Both the position numbers and the translations under genes were made by a program. A stretch of DNA of 64,000 nucleotides from CAVSRC01 sp963798195 (GTDB lineage: Bacteria > Pseudomonadota > Alphaproteobacteria > Rhizobiales > Kaistiaceae), in contig CAWCSF010000005.1 of NCBI GenBank assembly GCA_963798195.1, forward strand, positions 124,001 to 188,000, written 5' to 3'. Below the pieces are notes generated by a model that was not told where the DNA came from, searched no databases, and worked only from the letters and a program-made list of their open reading frames with translations. Positions within the stretch are counted from its first letter, which is position 1. Each line of letters starts with the position of its first letter. Shown one piece after another: positions 44,124 through 54,421 of the stretch.

Positions 44124-44141
44124 AGTAACAAGATAGTTACT
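44124..44141. promoter_or_regulatory. Operator-like inverted repeat, copy A
   Basis: AGTAAC-AAGATA-GTTACT, perfect 6-bp arms with a 6-bp spacer, 45 bp upstream of the Gfo/Idh start at 44079. The same motif recurs at 44367-44384. Spacing and symmetry fit a dimeric repressor site; no regulator gene for this cluster is in the window. Confidence 0.6.
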
Positions 44142-44366
44142 ATTGGTGCCCTCGCACAGTGTCAATTGCGGGCCCCGCCGGAAGGCGGCCGCTGAAACAG
44201 GTCCATGCTTTTCCGTCGTCTGGCTTGGACGGCGAATAGTGAAGACGGTGCATGCGACATGGTCGACAGCGACACAGCCCTGCGTAATTCCGCGCCACGC
44301 CCAAATCGGGGGCAGCGGTCGCAGCAACGCGCACGACTACGGACCGCGATTGCAGTCTTGCCTGCA

Positions 44367-44384
44367 AATAACCAGCGAGTTACT
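44367..44384. promoter_or_regulatory. Operator-like inverted repeat, copy B
   Basis: AATAAC-CAGCGA-GTTACT, identical to copy A in both arms except one base, with the same 6-bp spacer. It is 75 bp upstream of the sugar-binding protein start at 44459. The spacers differ completely, so only the arms are conserved, as expected for a protein binding site. Confidence 0.6.
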
Positions 44385-44458
44385 TTGCGCCACGAGCCGC
44401 TGGGGAGAGCGGTCCTCGCGGATTGATACTCCGACCGAAACCTAATGGGAGGAATGCC

Positions 44459-45745
44459 ATGAACAAACGCATTACGCGGCGCACGTTCGGCGGCCTGATG
44501 GCCTCTGGTGCGTCTCTAGCCGTGCTCGCCTCGACAGGCGCTTCGTTCGCCGACGAGCGCGTCCGCCTGATCTGGTGGGGCAACCCCGAGCGCGACAAGC
44601 GCACGCTCGCGGTCGTCGATCTCTTCCAGAAGAAGAACCCCGGCGTCACGGTCGATCCCGAAAACTACGCCTGGGGCGACTACTGGACAAAGCTGGGCAC
44701 CATGGCCGCCGGCAAGAATCTGCCGGACGTCATCCAGATGGACTACCGCTACATCTTCGAATACGCCCGCCGCGGTCAGCTTGCCGAGCTCGATCCGTTC
44801 ATCGGCAAGAGCATCGACCTCGCCGACTTCGACGCCAGCCAGCTCGACTCGGGCAAGGTCGACGGCAAGACCTTCGGCATTTCGCTCGGCGCCAACTCCA
44901 TGTCGCACGTCTATAACAAGGCGCTGCTCGACGGCCTCGGCGTGAAGCTGCCTGACCCGACGAAGTGGACCAACGACGATTTCGCCGCCATCGGCACGGA
45001 CCTCAAGGGCAAGCTGCCCGACGGCATGTACTTCGTCTCCAACTTCGGCGGACAGGAGAACATGCTGGAGACGTGGATGCGCCAGCGCGGCAAGGCGCTC
45101 TACACCGAGGACGGCAAGCTCGCCTTCGATGTCGACGACATGACCGCATACTGGGAGCATTGGTACAAGATGCTCGAGAGCGGGCTAACCCCACCGGCCG
45201 ACGTGCAGGCCCAGGATACGGGCAAGATGGAAGAGATGATGCTTCTCACGAAGCATTCGGCTTTCGACTTCCTGCACTCCAACCAGCTGGTCGCCGCCCA
45301 GAAGCTGTCGCCCGACGAACTCGCGATGACAATGATCCCGAACCAGAACGGCGGAAAGCCGGGCCAGTACATGAAGCCATCGATGCTGCTCTCCATGGCA
45401 GAGACTTCGCCGGACAAGGATGGCGCGGCCAAGCTGATGGCGTTCTTCATCACCGACCCCGACGCCAATAACGTCCTGCTCATCGAGCGTGGCGTTACCG
45501 GCGATGCCAGCGTTCGCAAGAACATCATGGCGAGCCTGACGCCGACGGAGAACAAGATCATCGACTATCTCAATCTTGTCTCGACATGGGTCGGTCCGCT
45601 CCCCCCGCCGCCGCCGAAGGGCGCCGGCGAAATCGACCGCGCCATCGAGCCGGCGTGGCAGGCTGTCGCGTTCAAGCAGAAGAAGGTCGATGCCGCGGCC
45701 AAGGAGTTCTACGACTTCTGCAAAACCACGCTCGAACGCTCCTGA
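44459..45745 (+). CDS. Sugar ABC transporter substrate-binding protein (family 1)
   Basis: A 428-residue extracellular solute-binding protein of the MalE/UgpB type. The N-terminus has a twin-arginine-like signal (TRRTFGG, Arg7-Arg8, then a hydrophobic stretch to about residue 31). Family blocks include LIWWGNPERDKRTLAVVDLFQKKNPGV and AGKNLPDVIQMDYRYIFEYARRGQL (in part). ATG 44459 has GGGAGGA upstream. First gene of a six-gene operon with two permeases, two Gfo/Idh enzymes and an ATPase. Binds a mono- or oligosaccharide or polyol in the periplasm. Confidence 0.92.
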   Translation: MNKRITRRTFGGLMASGASLAVLASTGASFADERVRLIWWGNPERDKRTLAVVDLFQKKNPGVTVDPENYAWGDYWTKLGTMAAGKNLPDVIQMDYRYIFEYARRGQLAELDPFIGKSIDLADFDASQLDSGKVDGKTFGISLGANSMSHVYNKALLDGLGVKLPDPTKWTNDDFAAIGTDLKGKLPDGMYFVSNFGGQENMLETWMRQRGKALYTEDGKLAFDVDDMTAYWEHWYKMLESGLTPPADVQAQDTGKMEEMMLLTKHSAFDFLHSNQLVAAQKLSPDELAMTMIPNQNGGKPGQYMKPSMLLSMAETSPDKDGAAKLMAFFITDPDANNVLLIERGVTGDASVRKNIMASLTPTENKIIDYLNLVSTWVGPLPPPPPKGAGEIDRAIEPAWQAVAFKQKKVDAAAKEFYDFCKTTLERS

Positions 45746-45760
45746 TCGGAGAACCGTTCC

Positions 45761-46729
45761 TTGGCCACGACGGCCTATGAAGCAAACCTGGATGGGCGGC
45801 GCCACGCGGCGTCGCCCACACTCCGGCGACGCATGGCCGCCTCGTGGCGGCGCAACCGCGCCGGCTATCTTTTTCTGCTGCCTTGGCTGATCGGATTCTT
45901 CGGGCTGACGCTCGGTCCCACCATCGCTTCTCTGTACCTTTCGTTCACCGACTACGACCTGCTGACGCCGGCGCGCTGGGCCGGCCTGAAAAACTACGAG
46001 TATGCGTTCTTTCAGGATCAGCGCCTGCTGCACGCCTTCGGCGTGACGATGACGTACGTCTTCTGGTCGATCCCGCTGAAGCTGACTGTCGCGCTGGCGC
46101 TTGCCATGGCTCTCGATCGCAGCGTCCGCGGCGTCGCGGTCTATCGCGCCATTTTCTATCTGCCATCGCTGCTCGGCGCCTCGGTGGCGGTCGCCATGCT
46201 GTGGCGCCAGATTTTCGGCGCTGACGGCCTGGTCAACCAGCTGATGATGCTCACGCTGGGCTTCTCCGGCCCGTCCTGGGTGACGCACCCGGACTACGCG
46301 CTCTCAACCCTGGTGATCCTCGCCATCTGGCAGTTCGGTTCACCAATGATAATTTTCCTGGCGGGCCTTCGCCAAATTCCGCAGGACCTTTACGAAGCAT
46401 CCGCCATGGATGGCGCCAAGCCGGTCCGCCAGTTCTTCAAGATCACGCTGCCGCTGCTGGCCCCGGTGGTCTTTTTCAACCTCGTCTTCCAGACGATCGA
46501 GGCCTTCAAGGCGTTCACGCAGGCCTTCATCGTCTCCGGCGGCGAGGGCAAGCCGGTCAACTCCACGCTGTTCTACACCCTCTATCTCTACCTCGAGGCT
46601 TTTGCCCGCTTCCGCATGGGCTACGCCTCGGCGCTGGCCTGGCTGCTGCTCATCATCATCGGCATCTTCACGGGCATTGCGTTCCTGACCTCGAAATACT
46701 GGGTCTACTACGAGGACGAGGGACGCTAG
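45761..46729 (+). CDS. Sugar ABC transporter permease (MalF/UgpA type)
   Basis: A 322-residue CUT1-family permease with six predicted helices starting at AGYLFLLPWLIGFFGL. The EAA loop DLYEASAMDGAKPVRQFFKITLPLL (key residues EASAMDGA) is intact. The best start is TTG 45761, with GGAG 9 nt upstream; ATG 45833 would give a shorter protein lacking part of the cytoplasmic N-terminus. It ends directly against the next permease start. Confidence 0.9.
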   Translation: MATTAYEANLDGRRHAASPTLRRRMAASWRRNRAGYLFLLPWLIGFFGLTLGPTIASLYLSFTDYDLLTPARWAGLKNYEYAFFQDQRLLHAFGVTMTYVFWSIPLKLTVALALAMALDRSVRGVAVYRAIFYLPSLLGASVAVAMLWRQIFGADGLVNQLMMLTLGFSGPSWVTHPDYALSTLVILAIWQFGSPMIIFLAGLRQIPQDLYEASAMDGAKPVRQFFKITLPLLAPVVFFNLVFQTIEAFKAFTQAFIVSGGEGKPVNSTLFYTLYLYLEAFARFRMGYASALAWLLLIIIGIFTGIAFLTSKYWVYYEDEGR

Positions 46730-47590
46730 ATGGCCTTCGTCTCCGCCACCAGAACCCACAGTCGCTTTACGCCATTCATCCGCCACGGCGTGCTGCTCGC
46801 CGCCGCGCTGGTGATGCTCTACCCGCTGCTGTGGATGATCGGTAGCTCGTTCAAGCCGGAATCGGAGATCTTCTCCAACCCTTCGGCACTGCCGAGTTCG
46901 TTCAGCCTCGACAACTACATCAAGGGCTGGACGGCTCTCCGGGTCAGCTTCACGACCTTCTACAAGAACTCTTTCATGATCGCCGGGCTTGCGGTGATCG
47001 GCAATCTCGCCGCCTGCTCGCTGACCGCCTTCGCCTTCGCGCGCCTCGAATTCCGCTTCAAGTGGTTGTGGTTCGGCCTGATGATGGGCACGCTAATGTT
47101 GCCCTACCACGTCACGCTGGTGCCGCAGTACATCATGTTCCTCAACCTCGGCTGGGTGAACACCTACCTGCCGCTCGTCGTGCCGAAGTTTCTCGCCGTC
47201 AACTCGTTCTTCATCTTCCTGATGGTGCAGTTTTTCCGAGGCATCCCGCGCGAGATCGACGAGGCGGCGATCATGGACGGTTGCGGCCCCTGGCGCATCT
47301 ACTGGCGTATCATGCTGCCGCTCTCGACGCCGGTACTGGCGACTGCCGCCATCTTTTCATTCATCTGGACATATGACGACTTCCTCGGGCCGCTGATCTA
47401 CCTGAACGACCAGCGGCAATGGACCGTGCCGCTCGCGCTCCGCGCCTTCATCGACTCCAGCGGCGGCGAGTCCCTCTATGGTGCCATGTTCGCCATGTCG
47501 GCGCTGTCCCTCGTCCCGGTCTTCGCCGTCTTCCTCGCCTTCCAGCGGTTGATCATCCGGGGTGTCGCCCTGGGCGCGCTCAAGCGCTGA
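46730..47590 (+). CDS. Sugar ABC transporter permease (MalG/UgpE type)
   Basis: A 286-residue CUT1 permease with six helices. It starts MAFVSATRTHSRF one base after the previous gene's stop codon. The EAA loop EIDEAAIMDGCGPWRIYWRIMLPL (key residues EAAIMDGC) and the typical late segment VPLALRAFIDSSGGESLYGAMFAMS are present. It pairs with the preceding permease. Confidence 0.93.
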   Translation: MAFVSATRTHSRFTPFIRHGVLLAAALVMLYPLLWMIGSSFKPESEIFSNPSALPSSFSLDNYIKGWTALRVSFTTFYKNSFMIAGLAVIGNLAACSLTAFAFARLEFRFKWLWFGLMMGTLMLPYHVTLVPQYIMFLNLGWVNTYLPLVVPKFLAVNSFFIFLMVQFFRGIPREIDEAAIMDGCGPWRIYWRIMLPLSTPVLATAAIFSFIWTYDDFLGPLIYLNDQRQWTVPLALRAFIDSSGGESLYGAMFAMSALSLVPVFAVFLAFQRLIIRGVALGALKR

Positions 47591-47625
47591 CCTTCAACTT
47601 CCAGCATCCAAAGGCATCACCGCAT

Positions 47626-48669
47626 ATGACTGCGTCTCCGGGTTTCGCGTTCTCCGTCATCGGCGTCAATCACGGCCACATCACCGGCCAGGTCCAGGTC
47701 ATGCTGGACGCCGGCTGCCGGCTGAAAGACTTCTACGCACCTGAGGATGACCTTGCGGCGAACTTCAAGAAGTCGTTCCCGACGGCCAACCGGGTGAGCG
47801 ATGAGCGCGCGATCCTCGACGATCCAGAGGCGAAGCTGGTCGTCGGGGCGGGCATCCTGGCGGACCGTGCGCCGATGGCCGTGCGCGCCATGCGCGCCGG
47901 CAAGGACGTCATGCTCGACAAGCCGGGCGCGACGACGCTCGACCAACTCGCCGAGATGCGCAAGGCGCAAGCCGAGACCGGCCGTATCCTCTCCATCTGC
48001 TTTTCCGAACACTACACCCAGCGATCCACCGTCGCTGCTGGCGAACTGGTCAAGGCCGGTGCCATTGGCCGGGTGATCAGCACGGTCGGCCTCGGCCCGC
48101 ACCGCGTGGGCAACTATGCCCGGCCCGATTGGTTCTACAGCCGCGAGCGCACAGGCGGCATCCTCTGCGATATCGGTTCGCACCAGGCCGAGCAGTTCCT
48201 GTTCTTCACCGGCGCCACCGCGGCGGAAGTCGTTTCCAGCCAGATCGCCAACTTCGATCATCCGGAAACGCCCGAGCTCGAGGATTTCGGCCAGATGATC
48301 CTCTCCTCGGGCGACGCCACCGGCTACATCCGCGTCGACTGGTTCACGCCGGACAAGATGCCGACATGGGGCGACGGACGCCTTTTCCTCGTTGGAACCG
48401 AAGGCACCATCGAGTTGCGCAAGTATGTCGACATCGCCGGACGCGACGGCGGCGACCACCTGTTCATGGTCAACCGCGACGGCGTGCGCCATGTCGATTG
48501 CTCCAAGACCCGGATCACATACGGCGAGCAGCTCCGCGATGACGTCAACAACCGCACCGAGACGGCAATGCCGCAGGTGCATTGCTTCCTCGCCACCGAG
48601 CTTTCTCTGCGGGCGGAGGCGAACGCGACGCGGCTCGGCGGCAAGCGCACCGCAGCCGCAAAGCGATGA
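47626..48669 (+). CDS. Gfo/Idh/MocA-family oxidoreductase
   Basis: A 347-residue oxidoreductase. The cofactor region reads FSVIGVNHGHITGQVQ, the usual EKP motif appears as DKPGATTLDQL, and the catalytic His/Asp area is GGILCDIGSHQAEQFLFF. ATG 47626 lies 35 nt after the permease stop. It overlaps the next Gfo/Idh gene by 4 nt. The atypical DKP and GVNHGH motifs suggest it is distinct in substrate from the two other family members in this cluster. Confidence 0.88.
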   Translation: MTASPGFAFSVIGVNHGHITGQVQVMLDAGCRLKDFYAPEDDLAANFKKSFPTANRVSDERAILDDPEAKLVVGAGILADRAPMAVRAMRAGKDVMLDKPGATTLDQLAEMRKAQAETGRILSICFSEHYTQRSTVAAGELVKAGAIGRVISTVGLGPHRVGNYARPDWFYSRERTGGILCDIGSHQAEQFLFFTGATAAEVVSSQIANFDHPETPELEDFGQMILSSGDATGYIRVDWFTPDKMPTWGDGRLFLVGTEGTIELRKYVDIAGRDGGDHLFMVNRDGVRHVDCSKTRITYGEQLRDDVNNRTETAMPQVHCFLATELSLRAEANATRLGGKRTAAAKR

Positions 48670-49750
48670 GCAAACGTCTCAAGGTCGGCGTGGTCGGGGG
48701 CGGCGTCGGCGCGGCCCACGTCGCGGCGTACAAGGAACTGCCCGATCTCTACGAGGTCGATTCCTTCTGCGACATCGACGCGGCACGCGCGAGAGACGTC
48801 TCCGAGAAGCATGGTGTCCCGAACACGTTCACGGCCCTGGAGCCGCTGCTTGAGCGCGATCTCGACCTGGTCGATATCGCGACACCATCCAACCTGCATT
48901 TCCCGCAGACGGTTCAGGCGCTGCAGGCCGGCCGCAACGTCATCGTCGAAAAGCCTGTCGCGAAGTCACTGGCAGAGGTCGATCGGCTCGTCGAGGCGGA
49001 GGCAGCGTCCGGCAAACGCGTCATTCCGATCTTCCAGTATCGCTTCGGCAACGGGATCGCCCGGATGAAGCACCTCATCGCCAAGGACGTCGCCGGCAAG
49101 CCGTATGTCGCCACCGCCGAGACCCACTGGCGCCGGACGCCGGCCTACTACGCCCGCGGACCATGGCGCGGCACCTGGGACGGCGAACTCGGCGGGGCTC
49201 TTGCCACGCTGGCGATTCACATCCACGATCTTCTCACGCAGGTACTCGGCCCCATCGCCAGCGTCTACGCCCGCACGGCGACGCGGGTGAATCCGATCGA
49301 GACCGAGGACTGCGCCATGCTGGCGCTGGAATTCGCCAATGGCGCCTTCGCCACGTCGTCGGTGACCACCGGCTCACAGGACGAGAGTTCGCGCATGCGC
49401 TTCTGCTTCGAGCATGTCACCGCCGAAAGCGGTCGCGATCCGTACAACCCTGGTCATGAGCCGTGGACCTTCGTCGCCGCCGATGAGGCCGGCCAGAAGC
49501 GCATCGACGACGCGCTCGCCGACTTCGTACCGGGCCGCGAACGCTGGCTCGGCCAGATGGAACGCATGCACGCGACGCTCGCCGACGGGGCGCCTGCTCC
49601 GGTGACGCTGGCCGATGGCCGCGCCGCGGTCGAACTGCTGACCGCCACGTATGACTCCAGTTCTTCGGGAAAGGCCGTGCGACTGCCTCTCGGCCCCGAC
49701 AACCGCTTGTACAACGGCTGGGCAACCACCATGGCAGGGAGGAACGGCTG

Positions 49751-49751
<1 letters not shown>
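48666..49751 (+). CDS. Gfo/Idh/MocA-family oxidoreductase
   Basis: A 361-residue oxidoreductase with a canonical GVVGGGVGAAHV Rossmann motif, VEKPVAKSL and a catalytic segment GELGGALATLAIHIHDLL. ATG 48666 overlaps the previous stop (ATGA) and its own stop overlaps the ATPase start. It is the fifth gene of the sugar ABC operon. Stepwise oxidation of an imported sugar by the paired Gfo/Idh enzymes is inferred. Confidence 0.9.
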
Positions 49752-50860
<1,109 letters not shown>

Positions 50861-50903
50861 CCGGAATCTGTCAGCAGTCGCGACGGCCGCCACCGCGATC
50901 TTT

Positions 50904-50931
50904 TTGACTTTGAGGGCCCGATCCCTATTCT
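50904..50931 (+). promoter_or_regulatory. Promoter-like element 1 upstream of osmF
   Basis: TTGACT at 50904-50909 and TATTCT at 50926-50931, 16 bp apart, preceded by TTT and sharing TTTTTGACTT with element 2. About 410 bp from the osmF start, so it may be a duplicate relic or a distal promoter. Confidence 0.35.
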
Positions 50932-51174
50932 GGCCGCCGCCGTCGGTTGTCCGGGTCCCGCGCCGCTTCGCTTCGACGGCTCCAAGGCGGCGGGAACTTT
51001 TGCCCGGAACGTTGCTTCTCCTAGGGTCCGGCACCTCGATGGAGAAACGCCCTCATGCGCGATTGGCGCGACGGAGGACCAACGCAACAGCCCGGTTTCA
51101 TGGGTCCGCATCCTGAACGGTGAGTGGAGAACACCATTGCGCAACGCGTGGGTAACGCCAACGCGTTTGTGTTT

Positions 51175-51202
51175 TTGACTTCAACGGCCCCTTGCCTATT
51201 TC
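51175..51202 (+). promoter_or_regulatory. Promoter-like element 2 upstream of osmF
   Basis: TTGACT at 51175-51180 and TATTTC at 51197-51202, 16 bp apart, about 140 bp before the osmF start. An inverted repeat (AACGCGT, 11 bp, ACGCGTT; 51143-51167) directly precedes it and could be a regulator site. Confidence 0.4.
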
Positions 51203-51342
51203 TTTGCGGTACTGCGCGGGCATTGCCCACGCCAAAAGCCGCAGAAATCAAGGGTACATGTCGGGGGACGAAATTGACGATTGCTGCGGCTGAGCGGGAC
51301 CTCCTCCCGTCCGGGTCGCATCGCTAACGGAGGATGGTTCAT

Positions 51343-52260
51343 ATGAGACTTGCATCGAAAATCGCCGCAGCGGCACTTGGCCTGGGTCTACTTGCCGGCC
51401 CGGCTATGGCTGCCGGCGACACCGTCGTCGTCGCCTCGAAGATCGACACCGAAGGCGGGCTGCTCGGCAACATGATCCTGGCCGTGCTCGACAAGGCCGG
51501 GATTCCGACAGAGAACAAGATTCAGTTGGGTCCGACCAAGATCGTGCGCACGGCACTGGTTTCCGGCGAGGTCGATATCTATCCGGAGTACACCGGCAAC
51601 GCCGGATTCTTCTTCAGCGTCGACTCGGACCCTGCTTGGAAGAACGCAGAGGCCGCGTACAAGAAGGCTGCCGAACTCGACAAGGCCAACAATATCGTCT
51701 GGCTGACGCCGGCGCCGGCCAACAACACCTGGGCCATTTCCGTCCGCAAGGATGTCGCCGACGCCAATAGCCTCAAGACGATGGAGGACTTCGGCAAGTG
51801 GGTCGCCGGTGGCGGCAAGGTGAAGCTCGCCGGCTCTGCCGAATTCGTCGAGAGCCCCGCCGCCCTGCCCGGCTTCCAGGAAGCGTACGGCTTCAAGCTG
51901 ACCGCCGACCAGCTTCTGGTCTTCTCCGGCGGCGATACCGCCGCGACCGAGAAGGCCGCTGCAGAACAGACCTCGGGCGTTAACGCAGCCATGGCCTACG
52001 GAACGGACGGCCAGATCGCCGCGCTCGGCCTCGTCGTGATGTCCGATCCAAAAGGCGTGCAGGCGGTTTATGAGCCGGCCCCGACCGTACGCCAGGAGAC
52101 CCTCGACAAATATCCGCAGATCAAGGATCTGCTCGATCCGGTATTCAAGTCGTTGACCCTCGAGACGCTCCAGTCCCTCAACGCCAAGATCGCCGTCGAA
52201 GGCCAGGATGCCAAGAAGGTCGCGACGGACTACCTGACCGAGAAAGGGTTCCTCAAATAA
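51343..52260 (+). CDS. osmF: Betaine/choline-type ABC transporter binding protein (OsmF/YehZ-like)
   Basis: A 305-residue OpuAC-family binding protein with a signal peptide (about 1-24, GLLAGPAMAAG). It contains VVASKIDTEGGLLGNMIL, SGEVDIYPEYTGNAGFFF and GVNAAMAYGTDGQIAALGL, typical of quaternary-amine binding proteins of the OsmF/OpuBC type. ATG 51343 has GGAGG 9 nt upstream; ATG 51334 is an in-frame alternative. Gene order and lengths of the four-gene operon equal E. coli yehZ-yehY-yehX-yehW. E. coli YehZYXW is known as a low-affinity betaine system without a clear osmoprotective role, so the physiological ligand here is open. Confidence 0.85.
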   Translation: MRLASKIAAAALGLGLLAGPAMAAGDTVVVASKIDTEGGLLGNMILAVLDKAGIPTENKIQLGPTKIVRTALVSGEVDIYPEYTGNAGFFFSVDSDPAWKNAEAAYKKAAELDKANNIVWLTPAPANNTWAISVRKDVADANSLKTMEDFGKWVAGGGKVKLAGSAEFVESPAALPGFQEAYGFKLTADQLLVFSGGDTAATEKAAAEQTSGVNAAMAYGTDGQIAALGLVVMSDPKGVQAVYEPAPTVRQETLDKYPQIKDLLDPVFKSLTLETLQSLNAKIAVEGQDAKKVATDYLTEKGFLK

Positions 52261-52316
52261 CCGCAACGGAAACCGGCCGGGCCGACCGCCCAGCCTCCGG
52301 GCCAAACGCGACGAAC

Positions 52317-53489
52317 ATGACGGAAAAGGTGGCCTTTGACAGGGTCACCTTTTTCCTTGTCGCGGTTGCGATCGTCAGCGCGCTCGGACTCGGCTTCGTC
52401 GGTTTTTCACCGAACCGCATCCTGACGCCAAAAAGCGTCGCGATCTGGAATGCCGACGCCCTGCCTTACGTCGCCGCCATGGCGATCGGCGCGGTGTTGA
52501 TTCTCGCTGGCGCATTCTGGCCAGAGCGCCGTCGCGGCGAACGGCTCACACTTGCCGGCGCCGTCCTTCTGCTTCTTGCCGATTTCACCGCAGCCGGGGC
52601 GGCCTCGCAGAGCCTCATCGCCTCCGCGGAGAGCACGGCAGCTCGCGTTTCGCTCGGCGGAGGTTTCTGGCTCGTGCTCGTGACGGCGTCGTTGACGATC
52701 GCCGAGTCGCTCAGACGCCTGAGGGCCCACGTCTGGCTTCAGGTGTTGCTGGCAGGCGCAATCGTGGCGGTACTTGCATTCATGGCGATCGGCGGCTGGT
52801 TCGATCATCTGTCGATCGTCCGTGAATGGTCGAACCGCCAGGAGGAATACAACGCCGCCTTCGTGCAGCACATCACGCTCGTGCTCTCCGCCCTGGCGCT
52901 GGCACTCGCCATCGGCATTCCGCTGGGCGTTGTCGCCGCATCGCGCCCGAAAAGCTCCGGCCGCATCTTCTCGGTTCTGAGCCTGATCCAGACGATTCCG
53001 TCGATTGCCCTGTTCGGCCTCCTGATCGGCCCACTCACCATGCTGTCCGACTTGCTGCCGTTCCTGCGCGAGATCGGCGTGCGCGGCATCGGATTCGCGC
53101 CGGCGCTCATCGCGTTGACGCTCTATGGCCTGCTGCCGATCGCCCGCAACACGGAAGCGGGCTTGAAGAGCGTGCCGCCCTCTGCGATCGACACCGCCCG
53201 CGGCATGGGGATGACGCCGCTCCAGATCATGATCTGGGTCTCGATTCCCCTTGCCCTGCCGGTCCTGATGGCCGGACTGCGCATCGTGACGGTGCAGCTC
53301 ATCGGCCTGACCGTCGTCGCCGCCCTCATCGGCGCTGGCGGTTTCGGGAGCTTTGTTTTCATCGGCCTCGGCCAGACCGCTACCGATCTCGTTCTCCTCG
53401 GCGCGCTCTCCGCGATTCTCCTCGCGCTTGTCGCCGACATCCTTCTCCGCCTTCTGACGCTCGCCACGACACGGGCCATAAGCTCATGA
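52317..53489 (+). CDS. yehY: Betaine-type ABC transporter permease, long form (YehY-like)
   Basis: A 390-residue permease. The N-terminal half (about 1-180) has several extra membrane helices, and the C-terminal half is a MetI-type permease domain (VLSALALALAIGIPLGVVAA, SALDTARGMGMTPLQIMIW-like AIDTARGMGMTPLQ). The length and the extra N-terminal region match YehY. ATG 52317 follows the osmF stop by 56 nt. It overlaps the ATPase start by 4 nt. Confidence 0.85.
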   Translation: MTEKVAFDRVTFFLVAVAIVSALGLGFVGFSPNRILTPKSVAIWNADALPYVAAMAIGAVLILAGAFWPERRRGERLTLAGAVLLLLADFTAAGAASQSLIASAESTAARVSLGGGFWLVLVTASLTIAESLRRLRAHVWLQVLLAGAIVAVLAFMAIGGWFDHLSIVREWSNRQEEYNAAFVQHITLVLSALALALAIGIPLGVVAASRPKSSGRIFSVLSLIQTIPSIALFGLLIGPLTMLSDLLPFLREIGVRGIGFAPALIALTLYGLLPIARNTEAGLKSVPPSAIDTARGMGMTPLQIMIWVSIPLALPVLMAGLRIVTVQLIGLTVVAALIGAGGFGSFVFIGLGQTATDLVLLGALSAILLALVADILLRLLTLATTRAISS

Positions 53490-54421
53490 TTTCATTCAAG
53501 AACGTTACCAAGACTTTCCAGGGCCGCGCTGCCATAGACGAAGCCACGTTCACGGTTGCGAGCCACGAATTCTGCATGTTCGTCGGCCCCTCCGGCGCCG
53601 GGAAGTCGACGGCGCTCCGTTTGGTCAACCGCCTGATTGCGCCGGATTCCGGAAGCATCTTCATCGACGACGACGACATCGCCGCACTCGATCCGGTCGT
53701 GCTGCGCCGTCGCCTTGGCTACGTCATCCAGTCGATTGGCCTCTTTCCGCACTGGACGGTCGGCGACAACATCGCCACCGTGCCGAGATTGCTCGGCTGG
53801 CCGAAGAAGCGGATCGACGAACGCATCGACGAGCTGATGAACCTCGTCGAGCTCGATCCAGCGAGCTTCCGCGACCGCCGCCCGCACCAGCTTTCCGGCG
53901 GCCAGCAGCAGCGCATCGGCCTCGCCCGCGCGCTGGCGGCCGACCCCAACATCCTTCTGATGGACGAGCCTTTCGGCGCGCTCGACGCCGTAACACGCGA
54001 CACGCTGCAGACCGAGATGATCCGCATCCATGCCAAGACCGGCAAGACCATCCTCATGGTCACCCATGACATCGACGAGGCCGTGCGACTCGGCGAACGC
54101 ATCGTCGTGTTCGAGCAAGGCAAGGTAGTGCAGAACGCGGCGCCCGAGGAACTGCTCGCCAAGCCCGCCAACGACTTCGTGCGCGCGCTGGTCGGCGGCG
54201 AAGCGGCGAGCCTGCGCCTGCTCAAGATCCGCCGGGTGCGCGACTGGCTGAACCGCGGGGGAACGGCGTCTGACGGGCCGCCGGTCGGTCCCGACGAGCA
54301 TCTCGACACCGCGCTGGCGCGCATGCTCGGCAGCGGCCGTGACGCCCTGCCGGTAATTGACAAGACCGGACAACGCCAAGGCGACATCGGCCTCGGCGAT
54401 CTCGTGCGGAGATCGTCGTGA
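53486..54421 (+). CDS. yehX: Betaine-type ABC transporter ATPase (YehX-like)
   Basis: A 311-residue OpuBA/YehX-type ATPase. Walker A GPSGAGKST is at residues 34-42, signature LSGGQQQRIGLARAL, Walker B NILLMDEPFGALD. After residue about 240 only a single CBS-like remnant (ALPVIDKTGQRQGDIGLGDLVRR) follows, shorter than in OpuAA/ProV. ATG 53486 is the overlap start; the frame is open much further upstream as a shadow of the permease gene. Overlaps the next permease by 4 nt. Confidence 0.9.
   Translation: MISFKNVTKTFQGRAAIDEATFTVASHEFCMFVGPSGAGKSTALRLVNRLIAPDSGSIFIDDDDIAALDPVVLRRRLGYVIQSIGLFPHWTVGDNIATVPRLLGWPKKRIDERIDELMNLVELDPASFRDRRPHQLSGGQQQRIGLARALAADPNILLMDEPFGALDAVTRDTLQTEMIRIHAKTGKTILMVTHDIDEAVRLGERIVVFEQGKVVQNAAPEELLAKPANDFVRALVGGEAASLRLLKIRRVRDWLNRGGTASDGPPVGPDEHLDTALARMLGSGRDALPVIDKTGQRQGDIGLGDLVRRSS

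Larger units (their letters stand above)
44080..44458. promoter_or_regulatory. Divergent promoter region of the sugar cluster
   Basis: A 379-bp spacer between the Gfo/Idh-DUF993 operon (minus) and the sugar ABC operon (plus), with no convincing gene. It contains two copies of the same inverted repeat near its two ends (listed separately), one close to each start codon. The central part is GC-rich and has no other visible feature. Confidence 0.6.
50861..51342. other. Intergenic region upstream of osmF with duplicated promoter-like elements
   Basis: 482 bp without a convincing gene. Two similar segments each contain TTGACT and a TATT-type hexamer 16 bp later (50904-50931 and 51175-51202). An inverted repeat AACGCGT/ACGCGTT lies at 51143-51167. 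The duplicated block resembles a local duplication of a promoter. The ribosome site GGAGG for osmF is at 51329-51333. Confidence 0.5.
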
